Shown here piece by piece: positions 16,919 through 25,735 of a stretch of DNA of 64,000 nt. Below the pieces are notes generated by a model. That model searched no databases and was not told where the DNA came from. It worked only from the letters and a program-made list of their open reading frames with translations. How positions within the stretch are numbered: the stretch's first letter is position 1; each line of letters starts with the position of its first letter. Location: assembly GCA_030123565.1 (NCBI GenBank), contig CP126122.1, positions 3,796,800-3,860,799 of the forward strand, in the 5' to 3' direction. This DNA comes from Nitrospira sp. (lineage in GTDB: Bacteria > Nitrospirota > Nitrospiria > Nitrospirales > Nitrospiraceae). The position numbers and the translations under genes were made by a program.

Positions 16919-17980
16919 TTACAGCCACTTCTTCTGTTTGAAGAAATAGAGCATCGCTCCCCCGGTCGCGGCCATCACGCCGAGCACGGCCGGGTACCCC
17001 CAGGTGGATTTCAATTCCGGCATGTGCTCGAAATTCATGCCGTAGATGCTGGCGATGAAGCTGAGCGGCATGAAAATCGTCGTGATGATCGTCAGCACTT
17101 TCATAACGGCGTTCAAGCGGTTGCTCACGCTGGACAAATATACCTCCATCATCGAGGAAACCATTTCCCGCAAGGTCTCGATGGTATCGCCGATCTGGAT
17201 GATGTGGTCGTAGACATCACGGAAGAAGACCTTCGTCGACCCCTGCAAAAACTGACCGTCCGACCGCGAGAGATTGTTCATCACATCCCGCAACGGCCAG
17301 ACCGAGCGACGCAAGAAGAGGAGCTGCCGCTTGAGGGCATGGATGTCCCGCAGCGTTTCCGGACCGGGATTGGTGACGCAGAGGTCCTGCAACGCTTCGA
17401 TCTTTTCTCCCAACGTTTCCATGACGACGAAGTACCGATCGACGATGGAATCCATCAACGCATACAATAGATAATCCGCTCCCGCGTGGCGTAGACGGCC
17501 TTTGCCGTTCCGCAGCCGCTCCTTTACGCCCTGAAACACATCTCCGCCGTTCTCCTGGAAGGACAGGAGAAAATTTTCTCCGAAGACCAGGCTGACCTGC
17601 TCGACCGTGATATCTCCCTGGCGTTGTCCCTCGTACAACATCTTGAGGACCACATAGCCGTAGGTTCCGTAGTCGTCGAGTTTCGGACGTTGGTCGGTAT
17701 TCGCGAGATCTTCCAAGAGCAGCGGATGGAGCCCGAACATTTTCCCGAAGGCCTCCAACACCTCCAGCTTGTGGATGCCGCCGACGTCCACCCATCGAAC
17801 GGTCGGCTCCCCCGTCGTGACCACCTCGTCCGGCCTTGCCACGGTCCGCTCTTGAAACTGTCCTTCACCGTATTCATAGACCGTGATCTTGACCGACTCC
17901 GACTTCTTTTCTCCGATATGGACCAACGTGCCTGGCGGCAACCCCGCCTTGCGGGAACGTTTGTGCACCAACTTCGTCAT
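16919..17980 (-). CDS. corA: CorA-family magnesium/cobalt transporter
   Basis: The 353-residue protein has a large N-terminal cytoplasmic domain and two C-terminal helices with the family signature YGMNF at the end of the first. Typical segments are WVDVGGIHKLEVLEAFG, LLLEDLANTDQRPKLDDYG and the long helix with LEALQDL. It forms a pentameric Mg2+ channel in the inner membrane. ATG 17980 (MTKLVHK) is preferred over the frame open to 18010. It is convergent with the leu operon, 21 bases away. Confidence 0.95.
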   Translation of the reverse strand: MTKLVHKRSRKAGLPPGTLVHIGEKKSESVKITVYEYGEGQFQERTVARPDEVVTTGEPTVRWVDVGGIHKLEVLEAFGKMFGLHPLLLEDLANTDQRPKLDDYGTYGYVVLKMLYEGQRQGDITVEQVSLVFGENFLLSFQENGGDVFQGVKERLRNGKGRLRHAGADYLLYALMDSIVDRYFVVMETLGEKIEALQDLCVTNPGPETLRDIHALKRQLLFLRRSVWPLRDVMNNLSRSDGQFLQGSTKVFFRDVYDHIIQIGDTIETLREMVSSMMEVYLSSVSNRLNAVMKVLTIITTIFMPLSFIASIYGMNFEHMPELKSTWGYPAVLGVMAATGGAMLYFFKQKKWL

Positions 17981-18120
17981 GGCCTCAGCTTGTACGCGGA
18001 ACCTCGACAAGGGTCAAGAGGCTCGCGTCACGCAACCGATTCTTCGCTTTGTTCCTGAGCCAAGACCTGGTACGGTAGAATGAATGGTGCCCGTACTGCC
18101 TTTTCTGTCTTGGAGCCTGC

Positions 18121-18939
18121 ATGTCGATGGAACGGGAATTCGCCGTCTTGTCGGAGGCCATGACCGGCGCCGGTCGTGAGGCGCTTCGATTGGCGGCCAA
18201 CGGGTTTGAGACCCATACCAAACAGGATCGCTCACCGGTCACATCCGTTGACCTGGCCGTCAATCGGATGCTTCGAGACCGCTTGTCGGCGGCATTTCCC
18301 GAGGACGGCTGGCTCTCGGAGGAAACGCCGGACAACGCGGACCGGCTGAGTAAGAAACGCGTCTGGATCGTCGATCCGATCGACGGGACCAGGTCGTTTG
18401 TGCGGGGCCTGCCGGAATTTTGCTTGTCGGCCGCCCTGGTGGAAAACGGCACACCGATGGTCTCGGCTATTTTCAATCCGGCGACAGGCGAGTTCTTTTC
18501 GGCCATACGCGGCCAAGGCGTCCGCATCAACCATGCCTCGGAGGCCGCTCACCCTCCCTTCGTGCCGACCAAGCGTCCGCTCGCGCTCGTCAACCCCTGG
18601 GAACTCCGAGCCGGCCGCTTTCATACCGTCGAGCCGTACCTCTGTTGTCGGCCGATCGGATCGATCGCTTATGCCCTCGCATTGGTAGCGGCAGGCCTGG
18701 CCGATGCAGCCCTCACATTGGAAGGGGGCAACGAATGGGATGTCGCCGCCGGAGTCCTGTTGATCGAAGAAAGCGGCGGGCGCGCCACGACCGCCTCAGG
18801 CCGTCCTCTTTCCTTCAACCACAGCGATCCTCGCCTGCAGGGCACGCTGGCTCTTGGTTTGACGCTTGCCTCGCCGTTACGCACCAGCCTCATCCAGCTC
18901 GGCATGGCAGGCAGCGGCATAGGCGCCTCTCACCACTGA
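18121..18939 (+). CDS. inositol monophosphatase family protein, CysQ-like
   Basis: The 272-residue enzyme belongs to the lithium-sensitive phosphatase superfamily. Metal-binding motifs are EET in GWLSEETPDN, the DPIDGTRSF motif near residue 85, and the C-terminal EWDVAAGVLLIEESGG with the last aspartate. The FVRGLPEF and AIRGQGVRIN segments resemble CysQ, which recycles 3'-phosphoadenosine 5'-phosphate, but histidinol- or inositol-phosphate substrates are also possible. GGAG lies five bases before ATG 18121. It is divergent from corA. Confidence 0.88.
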   Translation: MSMEREFAVLSEAMTGAGREALRLAANGFETHTKQDRSPVTSVDLAVNRMLRDRLSAAFPEDGWLSEETPDNADRLSKKRVWIVDPIDGTRSFVRGLPEFCLSAALVENGTPMVSAIFNPATGEFFSAIRGQGVRINHASEAAHPPFVPTKRPLALVNPWELRAGRFHTVEPYLCCRPIGSIAYALALVAAGLADAALTLEGGNEWDVAAGVLLIEESGGRATTASGRPLSFNHSDPRLQGTLALGLTLASPLRTSLIQLGMAGSGIGASHH

Positions 18940-19001
18940 CTCTGGTCATCGCCCGATTTTCTCTGTAGGATGCCCCTCACACAGACCACGGAGGGTTCCT
19001 T

Positions 19002-19877
19002 ATGGACGTCGCCCTGTTGGGTACTGGATTGCTGGGACAGGCGGTGGCGGAGCGATTGCATGCCACGGGCCACAACCTGTCGGCCTACAACCGTTCTGCG
19101 GAGAAGACCCTCCCTCTGCACCGACTCGGTCTCCGAATCGCCCCGACTGCCGAAGATGCCATATCCCACGCAAAGGCGGTCCTGCTCCTGCTGTCGGATG
19201 CTGCAGCGATCCGCGCCCTGCTGTTCGATCAGGCCGCCAGGCGCGTGGTCACGGGGCGCACCATCATCCAGATGGGTACCATCGGTCCTTCAGAGAGTCG
19301 CTCGATAAAGCAAGAGGTCGAAGACTTGGGCGCTCGGTACTTGGAGGCGCCGGTGCTCGGCAGCATGGCGGAGGCCAGGGCCGGCACGCTCTTGATCATG
19401 GTCGGTGCGGATGCGGAGCACTTTGCCGAATGGGAACCGTTCCTGCGCTGCTTGGGATCCGACGTGCGCCTGATCGGTCCGGTCGGAACGGCCGCCCTGC
19501 TAAAACTCGCCTTGAATCAGCTCATTGCAGCCGAAACGGCGGCCTTCGCACTCAGCCTGGGGTTGATACGCAACGAAGGCATCGAGGTGGAGACATTTAT
19601 GGCGCTGTTGCGAAAGAGCGCCTTGTACGCGCCGACGTTCGACAAGAAACTGCCGCGATTGTTGGAGAGAAACTACGAACAGCCGAACTTTTCCGTGCAG
19701 CACCTGCTCAAGGACGTCGAGTTGATCCTCCAAGCGGCGGAGACAAGACACCTGGCGAGCGGCGGGCTCCAGGGCATCCGGTCTCTGCTCAAAGACACGA
19801 TCGACCTGGGATTGGGCGCGGTCGACTACTCAGCCCTCTATGAAAGGATTGATCCTGGGAAAGGGCACAGGCCATGA
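19002..19877 (+). CDS. NAD(P)-dependent beta-hydroxyacid dehydrogenase
   Basis: The 291-residue product starts with a Rossmann motif (VALLGTGLLGQAVAERL) and shows the 3-hydroxyisobutyrate dehydrogenase / glyoxylate reductase architecture: a cofactor domain followed by an all-helical domain. The substrate-binding motif GARYLEAPVLGSMAEARAG and the catalytic-lysine helix LLKLALNQLIAAE are present. GGAGGG lies six bases upstream. Glyoxylate or succinic semialdehyde are the likeliest substrates, but the sequence does not settle this. It follows the CysQ-like gene on the same strand. Confidence 0.88.
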   Translation: MDVALLGTGLLGQAVAERLHATGHNLSAYNRSAEKTLPLHRLGLRIAPTAEDAISHAKAVLLLLSDAAAIRALLFDQAARRVVTGRTIIQMGTIGPSESRSIKQEVEDLGARYLEAPVLGSMAEARAGTLLIMVGADAEHFAEWEPFLRCLGSDVRLIGPVGTAALLKLALNQLIAAETAAFALSLGLIRNEGIEVETFMALLRKSALYAPTFDKKLPRLLERNYEQPNFSVQHLLKDVELILQAAETRHLASGGLQGIRSLLKDTIDLGLGAVDYSALYERIDPGKGHRP

Positions 19878-19880
19878 CGG

Positions 19881-20366
19881 TTACTGAGGAGATTGCTCGG
19901 CGGGGAGGCTTTGATTGTTCACGGTGGATTGCACCTTCATCACGTGGAACCGACCACCGGCCTTGGTGGGAGCCATATCCCGTTCGATGCGCGTGTACCA
20001 CCATCGACCCTCGCCTTCCGAATAGTCGGCCGACAGCGTGATTTCGAATCCCCCTTCCCGATCGTTCTCCCGCTGAACCCACATCCCCTTCCAGTGGTGA
20101 TCCGAAAGGATGTCGGTTCGAAATCGTCCGTCTTTGAATTCATAGGTGCCGTTGCCGAATCGATCCAGTCTCAGGGGAACGACCAGTCCGTCTTCCTCAT
20201 ATTCCCATTCTCCGGCCAAGACGGCATTCTCCCCCACCTGCGTAGAGCCTTTCGCCGATCCAGAGTCGATCGATGACATCTCGCGTGAGAGGGGTGCATG
20301 GCCACAGGCTTGCAAAACCATGACTGCGAGGCAGATCGATATCCCGGACAGAACGGAATGTTTCAT
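19881..20366 (-). CDS. putative lipoprotein, 161 aa
   Basis: The lipoprotein signal ISICLAVMVLQAC gives an acylated cysteine near residue 21. The mature part is a beta-rich domain with EWEYEEDGLVVPLRLDRFG, FRTDILSDHHWKGMW and GGFEITLSADYSEGEGRWWYTR. It resembles small lipocalin-like or DUF-type lipoproteins, but no family is assigned. Its 3' end nearly meets the dehydrogenase gene, which is convergent. Confidence 0.8.
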   Translation of the reverse strand: MKHSVLSGISICLAVMVLQACGHAPLSREMSSIDSGSAKGSTQVGENAVLAGEWEYEEDGLVVPLRLDRFGNGTYEFKDGRFRTDILSDHHWKGMWVQRENDREGGFEITLSADYSEGEGRWWYTRIERDMAPTKAGGRFHVMKVQSTVNNQSLPAEQSPQ

Positions 20367-20569
20367 GTTGTGTTTCCTCTATAAACCCTTACGCAGCAAC
20401 CCCTCCGACGCCACGACCACATTACATAACACGCGTCCCGGCTTCTCACAAGTCTTCCTGCTCGTTTTGCTCATATCAACCAATGAACGAGGGCGCTCAC
20501 ATCGCAGGACCGTACCACCATGAAACAGCTGCTTCAATTGTGGATCGGTCGGGATTGTCGGTTACTTTA

Positions 20570-21724
20570 CTATGGAAGACGGGATAGGCGCTCGCAAGCT
20601 TCGACGAGGTCACCATCGGTCTTGGCAAAGCAGAATCTCACGAAGCGATGGCCGGTCCGGCTTGAAAAAAACGCCTCGCCCGGTACCCCCGCGACGCCGC
20701 TGCGTTCCAACAGATACATCGCGCGTTCCTTGCCGGTCGCACCGGGCAAGCGCGAGACATCCGCGAGTACATAGTAGGCGCCTTGCGGAACGGCCGGAGG
20801 AAGTCCCGCCTGCGACAGTGCCAGACAAAACCGATCCCGCTTCTCCTGATACTCCTGGGCGAGTTGGCGATAAAACGACGGCGGCAATTCCTCAATCCCT
20901 TTTGCAACTCCATATTGCAGCGGCGCCGGCGCGCAGACATACAAGAGATCGTTCATGGCCCCGATCAACTGCGCCCATTTCGCCTGCGCTGCACTGTAAC
21001 CGATGCGCCAGCCGGTGATGCTGAACGTTTTCGAATACCCGCCGATGGTGATGGTCCGTTCGGCCATCTCCGGCAGGGTCGCCATACTGATGTGGCGGCG
21101 CCCGTCGAACAGAAAGTATTCGTAAATTTCGTCGGTGAAGACGAACAGGTCGTGCCGTCGTGCGAGGTCGGCGATCCATTCCAATTCCTCTCGACTGAAG
21201 ACCTTTCCCGATGGATTGCCCGGTGTATTGAGGACGATCGCCCTGGTCCTATCGGTTACGGCGTTCCGAACGTCCTCCGGCGAAAAGGTCCAGTCCGGTG
21301 GATGCATAGGCACCACCAGCGGCACCGCCTCGACTGCCACCAGGGCGCTGATGTGGTAGGCGTAGTAGGGTTCGAAGACAATGACTTCGTCGCCGGGGTT
21401 GAGCAGCGCCAGACAGGCACAATGAAAGGAACCGGTCGCGCCGGCACTGACGGTCACCTCCTGTTCAGGATCGACCGTGAGGTGATTGTCCGCGGCCAAC
21501 TTCTTGGCGATCGCTTGCCGCAACTCCGGCAACCCGTCGTACCTTGTATAGATGTTCACTCCGAGGTCGATCGCTCGCTGAGCCCCCTGCGCCACGACCG
21601 GCGGCACACCGGTATCGCAGACCCCTTGAGCCATATTGATGCCGTTGACCCTTGCACAGGCCTGCGTCATGGCCCGGATTTCCGATTGGGCTAACCGCTC
21701 CATTCGTTGGTTGCCGGTCCGCAT
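20570..21724 (-). CDS. PLP-dependent class I/II aminotransferase
   Basis: This 384-residue fold-type I aminotransferase binds PLP through Lys232 in GGYSKTFSITGWRIGY. Other signatures are NTPGNPSGKVFS, FTDEIYEYFLF and RFCFAKTDGDL. The N-terminal GVCDTGVPPVV and YTRYDGLPELRQAI place it in the aspartate-aminotransferase-like/KAT group. The exact substrate cannot be read from sequence. ATG 21724 has a better-spaced AAGGGG than ATG 21727. Confidence 0.92.
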   Translation of the reverse strand: MRTGNQRMERLAQSEIRAMTQACARVNGINMAQGVCDTGVPPVVAQGAQRAIDLGVNIYTRYDGLPELRQAIAKKLAADNHLTVDPEQEVTVSAGATGSFHCACLALLNPGDEVIVFEPYYAYHISALVAVEAVPLVVPMHPPDWTFSPEDVRNAVTDRTRAIVLNTPGNPSGKVFSREELEWIADLARRHDLFVFTDEIYEYFLFDGRRHISMATLPEMAERTITIGGYSKTFSITGWRIGYSAAQAKWAQLIGAMNDLLYVCAPAPLQYGVAKGIEELPPSFYRQLAQEYQEKRDRFCLALSQAGLPPAVPQGAYYVLADVSRLPGATGKERAMYLLERSGVAGVPGEAFFSSRTGHRFVRFCFAKTDGDLVEACERLSRLP

Positions 21725-21925
21725 CATAGCCCCTTCTCGCTGTTCCCTTCCTGATCGACGGCTGTGAGCCTGTATACAAGAACTCCCGGCCGGGACACAA
21801 CCGGAAAACCCCGCCTGCCGGAACCTACCGAACCGAAATCGCAGGAGCAGGGAACTCCAATTTCACCGATCGAGAGGCACAGACATCGCGAATGTCCTGC
21901 TGAACGAACGTTTGATTGGAAGGCA

Positions 21926-22543
21926 TCACTCTGGAATTGGGATACTGGTCGCAACCGAATAGCCCTCGCGACGGACCGTGAGGGACCGCGCAGGGGGTCG
22001 ATGGGCAGCGGTAACGAAACGGTCGTAGTGGCGGAGCACTCGCTCGACGTAGAGTTGCGTTCCGGAAAGTGAGGAGAGGCCGACCGCCTGACCGACCCTT
22101 GTTTCGCCGGCATGGTAGGCGGCCAGGGCCAGCGAGAGGTCGCCTCCGAATCGGTCAAGGAGCCGGCGCAGCAACGCCGCACCGGCGCGAATATTCTCAT
22201 TCGGATCGAACGGGTCCAGGACATGGAACGCCGCAGCAGTCAACGGCATGAGCTGCATGAGTCCGATCGCGCCCTTTGACGACACAGCCTGCGGATTGAA
22301 GTTCGATTCGACCTTGATCACGGCCCGCAGGAGGGCCGGATCAAGCCCATAGTGCTTGGCATGGGTGGCAACGAGGGACGAGATCGGCTCAGGAGAACGG
22401 GAACCGTTCTGGTCCGTCAGTCCGGAATCAGGTGGGAATTGACTCACTGAGGGCATCAGGACTGTCAGGCATCCTGCCACCAACAGGGGACCGAAGGCGC
22501 GAGCCGCGTGGATCCATCGCGGATTTCGATCGGGATAGAGCAT
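21926..22543 (-). CDS. lytic transglycosylase (SLT domain)
   Basis: The 205-residue protein has an N-terminal signal/anchor (FGPLLVAGCLTVLMP) and a goose-lysozyme-like SLT domain. The catalytic glutamate is in IKVESNFNPQAVSSKGA, followed by GLMQLMPLTA and NIRAGAALLRRL, then AAYHAGETRVGQA. It cleaves peptidoglycan glycan strands with anhydro-muropeptide formation in the periplasm. The start is uncertain: ATG 22543 puts the signal at the N-terminus, while the open frame continues to 22648. Confidence 0.9.
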   Translation of the reverse strand: MLYPDRNPRWIHAARAFGPLLVAGCLTVLMPSVSQFPPDSGLTDQNGSRSPEPISSLVATHAKHYGLDPALLRAVIKVESNFNPQAVSSKGAIGLMQLMPLTAAAFHVLDPFDPNENIRAGAALLRRLLDRFGGDLSLALAAYHAGETRVGQAVGLSSLSGTQLYVERVLRHYDRFVTAAHRPPARSLTVRREGYSVATSIPIPE

Positions 22544-22718
22544 GGTGTCGAACTGGCTCGACCGGCAGAAGCCGGACGCCTCCTCGGTCGGAATCTCCAT
22601 GTGTCCGGTGTCATGAAACCGGTGCAGACGGACTTGACGCACCGTCACGTCACTATTTCACTGGAAGGGGGAATCCACAAGGAAATGAAAAAAACCGGAC
22701 GGGGAGAGGAACAGGCGG

Positions 22719-23342
22719 TCACGACGGCCCCCAGAGCTCTTCCAACCGCTGGGCTCGCCCGCAGTTGTACTTGTAGAATTTGTACCGGATCGGATTCTTT
22801 TTATAGAAGTCCTGGTGATACTCTTCGGCCGGATAGAAACGCGACGCCATCACGAGTTCCGTGACGATAGGTTGGGGCAACCGTTTGGACTGCTCAATGG
22901 CACGCTTCGACTCTTCTGCCAAGCGTTTCTCCTCATCGGTCTGATAGAAAATCGCCGAGCGATACTGGCTGCCGTGGTCACAGAACTGCGCGTTGGGCGT
23001 CACAGGGTCCACATTGCGCCAGAACGCATCGAGTAGCTTCGCGTAACTCACCTTGGCTTGATCGTAGACCACTTCGACCGATTCCGCATGGCCCGTTCCG
23101 CCCCGCGACACCTCTTCGTAGCTGGGGTTCTCAGCCCTCCCTCCCATGTATCCGCTGGTCACGGAGGTGACACCCGCGACCTTCTCGAACACCTCCTCCA
23201 TGCACCAGAAACAGCCCCCGGCGAAGTAGGCCTTGGCAAGACCGGCATTGTCCGCGGCCTGACCTGATGAAACGAGGGTTCCTCCCGCCACCATAGACAA
23301 GAAAAACAACAGGCACATCCTGATTCTTATCGCGATGTCCAT
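22719..23342 (-). CDS. msrA: peptide-methionine (S)-S-oxide reductase
   Basis: MsrA repairs oxidised methionine. The active site GCFWC has catalytic Cys44, and the family blocks SGYMGGRAENPSYEEVS, GHAESVEVVYD, CDHGSQYRSAIFY and FYPAEEYHQDFYKKNP are all intact. Unlike the cytosolic enzyme, it has a signal peptide (MCLLFFLSMVAGGTLVSS), so it should act in the periplasm. ATG 23342 follows GGGAGG at about nine bases. It stands alone, divergent from the LEA-like lipoprotein gene. Confidence 0.96.
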   Translation of the reverse strand: MDIAIRIRMCLLFFLSMVAGGTLVSSGQAADNAGLAKAYFAGGCFWCMEEVFEKVAGVTSVTSGYMGGRAENPSYEEVSRGGTGHAESVEVVYDQAKVSYAKLLDAFWRNVDPVTPNAQFCDHGSQYRSAIFYQTDEEKRLAEESKRAIEQSKRLPQPIVTELVMASRFYPAEEYHQDFYKKNPIRYKFYKYNCGRAQRLEELWGPS

Positions 23343-23474
23343 TGGAAGAGCCCTCCCTATGCCCAAGTCGAATCCCCTGCGATGATCTTACAGGAAACAC
23401 GTCCGCTTCCGCCGTCCGGTCAGCCGAATATTCTCTCCATACTACGAGCGTCGCAATCGGCCGGATGTTTGTGT

Positions 23475-23960
23475 ATGATCGGCAGGGTGACACGACTGAT
23501 TGCGTTCGCAGGACTGTGGGTGGCGTTGGCCCTTCCCGGATGCGCGTCCTGGTTCATGAGGGGTGAGCCGCCCGAGGTGCTCGTGACCAATGTCACACCC
23601 CGGGAGGCAAGCGCCTTCGAGCAACGGCTTCGGGTGGATCTTCGTATCCGCAATCCCAACGATTTCGACCTCGTCGTCACCGGCATCGATTGCGGTCTCG
23701 ATCTCAATGGAAACCGGCTCGCACGTGGACTGGGCAACAAGGAGCTGGTCGTGCCCCGCTTGAACGATGCGATGACTTCCATCGAAACAAGCACCTCTAC
23801 CCTGCAGGTCGTCCGCCAGTTCCTCTCCTTCTCACACGACCAGCCACTGAGCTACCATGTCACAGGTGTGCTCTATACCAAGGAGGGTCGGCTTCCCTTC
23901 GAGAACTCCGGCGTCTTGCTGGAGAAGGGACAACTCTCCGGCTCTCCTGCCGCTCCCTAA
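23475..23960 (+). CDS. LEA14/WHy-domain lipoprotein
   Basis: The 161-residue product has a lipoprotein signal ending LALPGC and a WHy-type LEA2 domain: PPEVLVTNVTPREASAFEQ, then VDLRIRNPNDFDLVVTGID, with the NPN motif typical of the family. Such single-domain proteins are widespread in Gram-negative bacteria and may protect against stress; their role is not established. Start ATG 23475 is chosen because the signal peptide begins there; the ribosome site is poor. Confidence 0.85.
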   Translation: MIGRVTRLIAFAGLWVALALPGCASWFMRGEPPEVLVTNVTPREASAFEQRLRVDLRIRNPNDFDLVVTGIDCGLDLNGNRLARGLGNKELVVPRLNDAMTSIETSTSTLQVVRQFLSFSHDQPLSYHVTGVLYTKEGRLPFENSGVLLEKGQLSGSPAAP

Positions 23961-23973
23961 CAATCCCGGCCCC

Positions 23974-24117
23974 ATTCGTCGTTCGTGAAGCGTCGTTCGT
24001 CCCTCGCACAACGCAGGCTGCTTTCCCTGACGAGATACGCTTCACGATTCACGCGTCACGGCTCGGTGAGCAAGGCGAAAGCAATGCCGGCGGCCTTTTT
24101 CAACAGCTTGCTACACG
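23974..24117. repeat. dispersed intergenic repeat, CGTGAAGCG family plus half of MITE-like end
   Basis: CGTGAAGCG (23984-23992) and CGCTTCACG (24038-24046) form inverted arms, with GACGAGATACG beside the second. The right end, GGCGGCCTTTTTCAACAGC up to 24113, is the end module shared with the MITE-like repeats at 25.5 and 36.4 kb. In reverse orientation the element resembles 33358-33480. The stop codon of the neighbouring minus-strand gene (24111-24113) lies at its edge. Confidence 0.7.
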
Positions 24118-24644
24118 CCGCCCCATGATCGCGCCCCCTGCACCAACTCAGGTTGCTGCTGTTCGAATTGCTTCATCATCAGCGTAATGGCCTCTTCCGG
24201 GTTTTCCACGGCCGCGATCAACCGACGCCCCAGCTTCTTGAAAAACTTTTCTTCGGCCGGCGTGGCCCCGACCAGAATGACCGGCTTGCCGGCCTTCAGC
24301 GCGAGCGCCACCTCCGAGACGGTGCCGGCTCCCGTCAGGCCGCAGGCCACCACCACATGGCTGGACATCACATTGACGTTGTTTCTGGCATTGCCCATTT
24401 CGGTGATGATGGCCAGATCGACATACTTGGACACACGTTCCCGAGCCGAGGGGAGCACACCGATCGTCAAGCTGCCGGGAACCCGTTTAGCACCCTGACA
24501 GGCCGCATCCATCACCCCCACGTCTCGGCCTCCTGTCAGCACCACCCACTCCCGCCGCGCGATCAACTCGCCGAGTACGCGGGCATTGTCGATATCCTTT
24601 TTTCTGGCCTTGGCGGGACCCATGACCCCCACGACGTATCGCAT
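24111..24644 (-). CDS. TIGR00725/LOG-like Rossmann-fold protein
   Basis: The 177-residue protein belongs to the SLOG superfamily: VVLTGGRDVGVMDAACQGAK contains the GG-motif and GLTGAGTVSEVALALKAGKP is the PGGxGT-like nucleotide-sugar-binding motif. The SLOG fold binds nucleotide-derived ligands; LOG relatives release cytokinin-like bases, while TIGR00725 members have no confirmed reaction. It starts three bases after the methyltransferase stop, so the two are an operon. Its stop codon falls at the edge of a repeat. Confidence 0.87.
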   Translation of the reverse strand: MRYVVGVMGPAKARKKDIDNARVLGELIARREWVVLTGGRDVGVMDAACQGAKRVPGSLTIGVLPSARERVSKYVDLAIITEMGNARNNVNVMSSHVVVACGLTGAGTVSEVALALKAGKPVILVGATPAEEKFFKKLGRRLIAAVENPEEAITLMMKQFEQQQPELVQGARSWGGV

Positions 24645-24647
24645 GCG

Positions 24648-25469
24648 CTATTCCTTACGTTCTCCCGCACATTGCGGCTGCCACCAGCCCGTCACCGCCA
24701 CGGTCGCGTAATAAATGGACCAAGCGTCCGTATCATCGGCCAGCCGGCAATAGTCGTCGATGTCGCCGCCCGTGACCAGTCCCGTCGCGACATACTTGCT
24801 CCGCAGTTGCTCGGCGGACAGCTTCATCAACTCTGCGATCGGCCCGCCCCCCGCCGACAGATGGCCCTCATGTTCCACCGTCAAGTGGCTCAAGTGATGG
24901 CACTTGAACAAGGCGGGCAACTTCGCTCCCAGGGCATGGTCCATTCCGAGGGACGTAAACATCCGTTCGATGGCGGCGGTGACGCGTCCGAACGCGGCCC
25001 GAGCCCCATCCGGACCAGCCACCGCCCGCGCCGCTTCGAAATCCGGCTCCTCGATGACGACCCAGCCGCCTGGTTTGACACAACGCAACATGCGCGCAAA
25101 CGCCGCCTGATAGTCCGCGATATGAATCAGGACGTACCGCGCATGGACCAGGTCGAAGGCGGCCGGCGGGAGGTCCACGTCACAGATATCTCCCTGCTGA
25201 ATCTCGATGGTCGAACTGCCGCTGCCCCGCAAGAAACGCGGATCGGTATCGAGTGCGACCACCTTGCCCGAGGGACCGACCCGCTGTTCCAGCCACCGAA
25301 CGATGGACCCGGCCCCCGCCCCCACTTCCAAGCAATGCCACCCGGTCGTCAGGCCGGCCGACAGCAGCCGGCGCTGGGTGCCGGGATCGAAAATCCGCTC
25401 CAGCATCTGCAACCGCGCCAGCTCGCGCGGCTCCTCGGCTGCATGGAATACGTAATCCGTCTTCAGCAT
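24648..25469 (-). CDS. class I SAM-dependent methyltransferase
   Basis: ATG 25469 (MLKTDYVF) follows GAAGG closely; the frame open to 25637 reaches into a repeat. The 273-residue enzyme has the SAM motif CLEVGAGAGSIVRWLEQ, followed by VVALDTDPRFL, the QQGDICDVDLPPAAFDLVHAR block and MLRCVKPGGWVVIEEPDFE. This is UbiE/Methyltransf_11-like architecture with a small-molecule substrate likely but unidentified. It is transcribed together with the SLOG protein. Confidence 0.88.
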   Translation of the reverse strand: MLKTDYVFHAAEEPRELARLQMLERIFDPGTQRRLLSAGLTTGWHCLEVGAGAGSIVRWLEQRVGPSGKVVALDTDPRFLRGSGSSTIEIQQGDICDVDLPPAAFDLVHARYVLIHIADYQAAFARMLRCVKPGGWVVIEEPDFEAARAVAGPDGARAAFGRVTAAIERMFTSLGMDHALGAKLPALFKCHHLSHLTVEHEGHLSAGGGPIAELMKLSAEQLRSKYVATGLVTGGDIDDYCRLADDTDAWSIYYATVAVTGWWQPQCAGERKE

Positions 25470-25528
25470 GTCCCTTCCTTCATTGAGCAGCATCAGGACG
25501 CTCCGAAACCAACGCGCCATGAACCTCT

Positions 25529-25735
25529 TAGCAGGCTGCGGAAAAACCCCGTCGGGACGCGAAAACTCCGGTGGTCCACATCGAACGGCACAGCAGAAGA
25601 ACATCCCTCCAGGATGCTCAAAAAGGCCGTCCAGCAAGGCCGCAGCATGCGAAGAGGCGACGCGTACTCTGTTCGGTACGTGGAGCCTCTGAGCGAAGCG
25701 AGAACGCCGCTGGCGGACTTTTTCAGCATCCTGTT
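25529..25735. repeat. MITE-like repeat with terminal inverted repeats
   Basis: The left end reads TAGCAGGCTGCGGAAAAA; the right end, read on the other strand, is TAACAGGATGCTGAAAAA, giving 18-base imperfect inverted termini. An inner module near 25610-25646 (AGGATGCTCAAAAAGGCCG) and a right module (CTGAGCGAAGCGAGAACGCC) are shared with the copy at 36426-36732. On the minus strand the inner module forms GGCC...GGCC followed by TTTTT; on the plus strand the right module forms CCGC-TG-GCGG followed by ACTTTTT. Both look like terminators. The right end holds the stop codon of the TPR gene. Confidence 0.8.
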
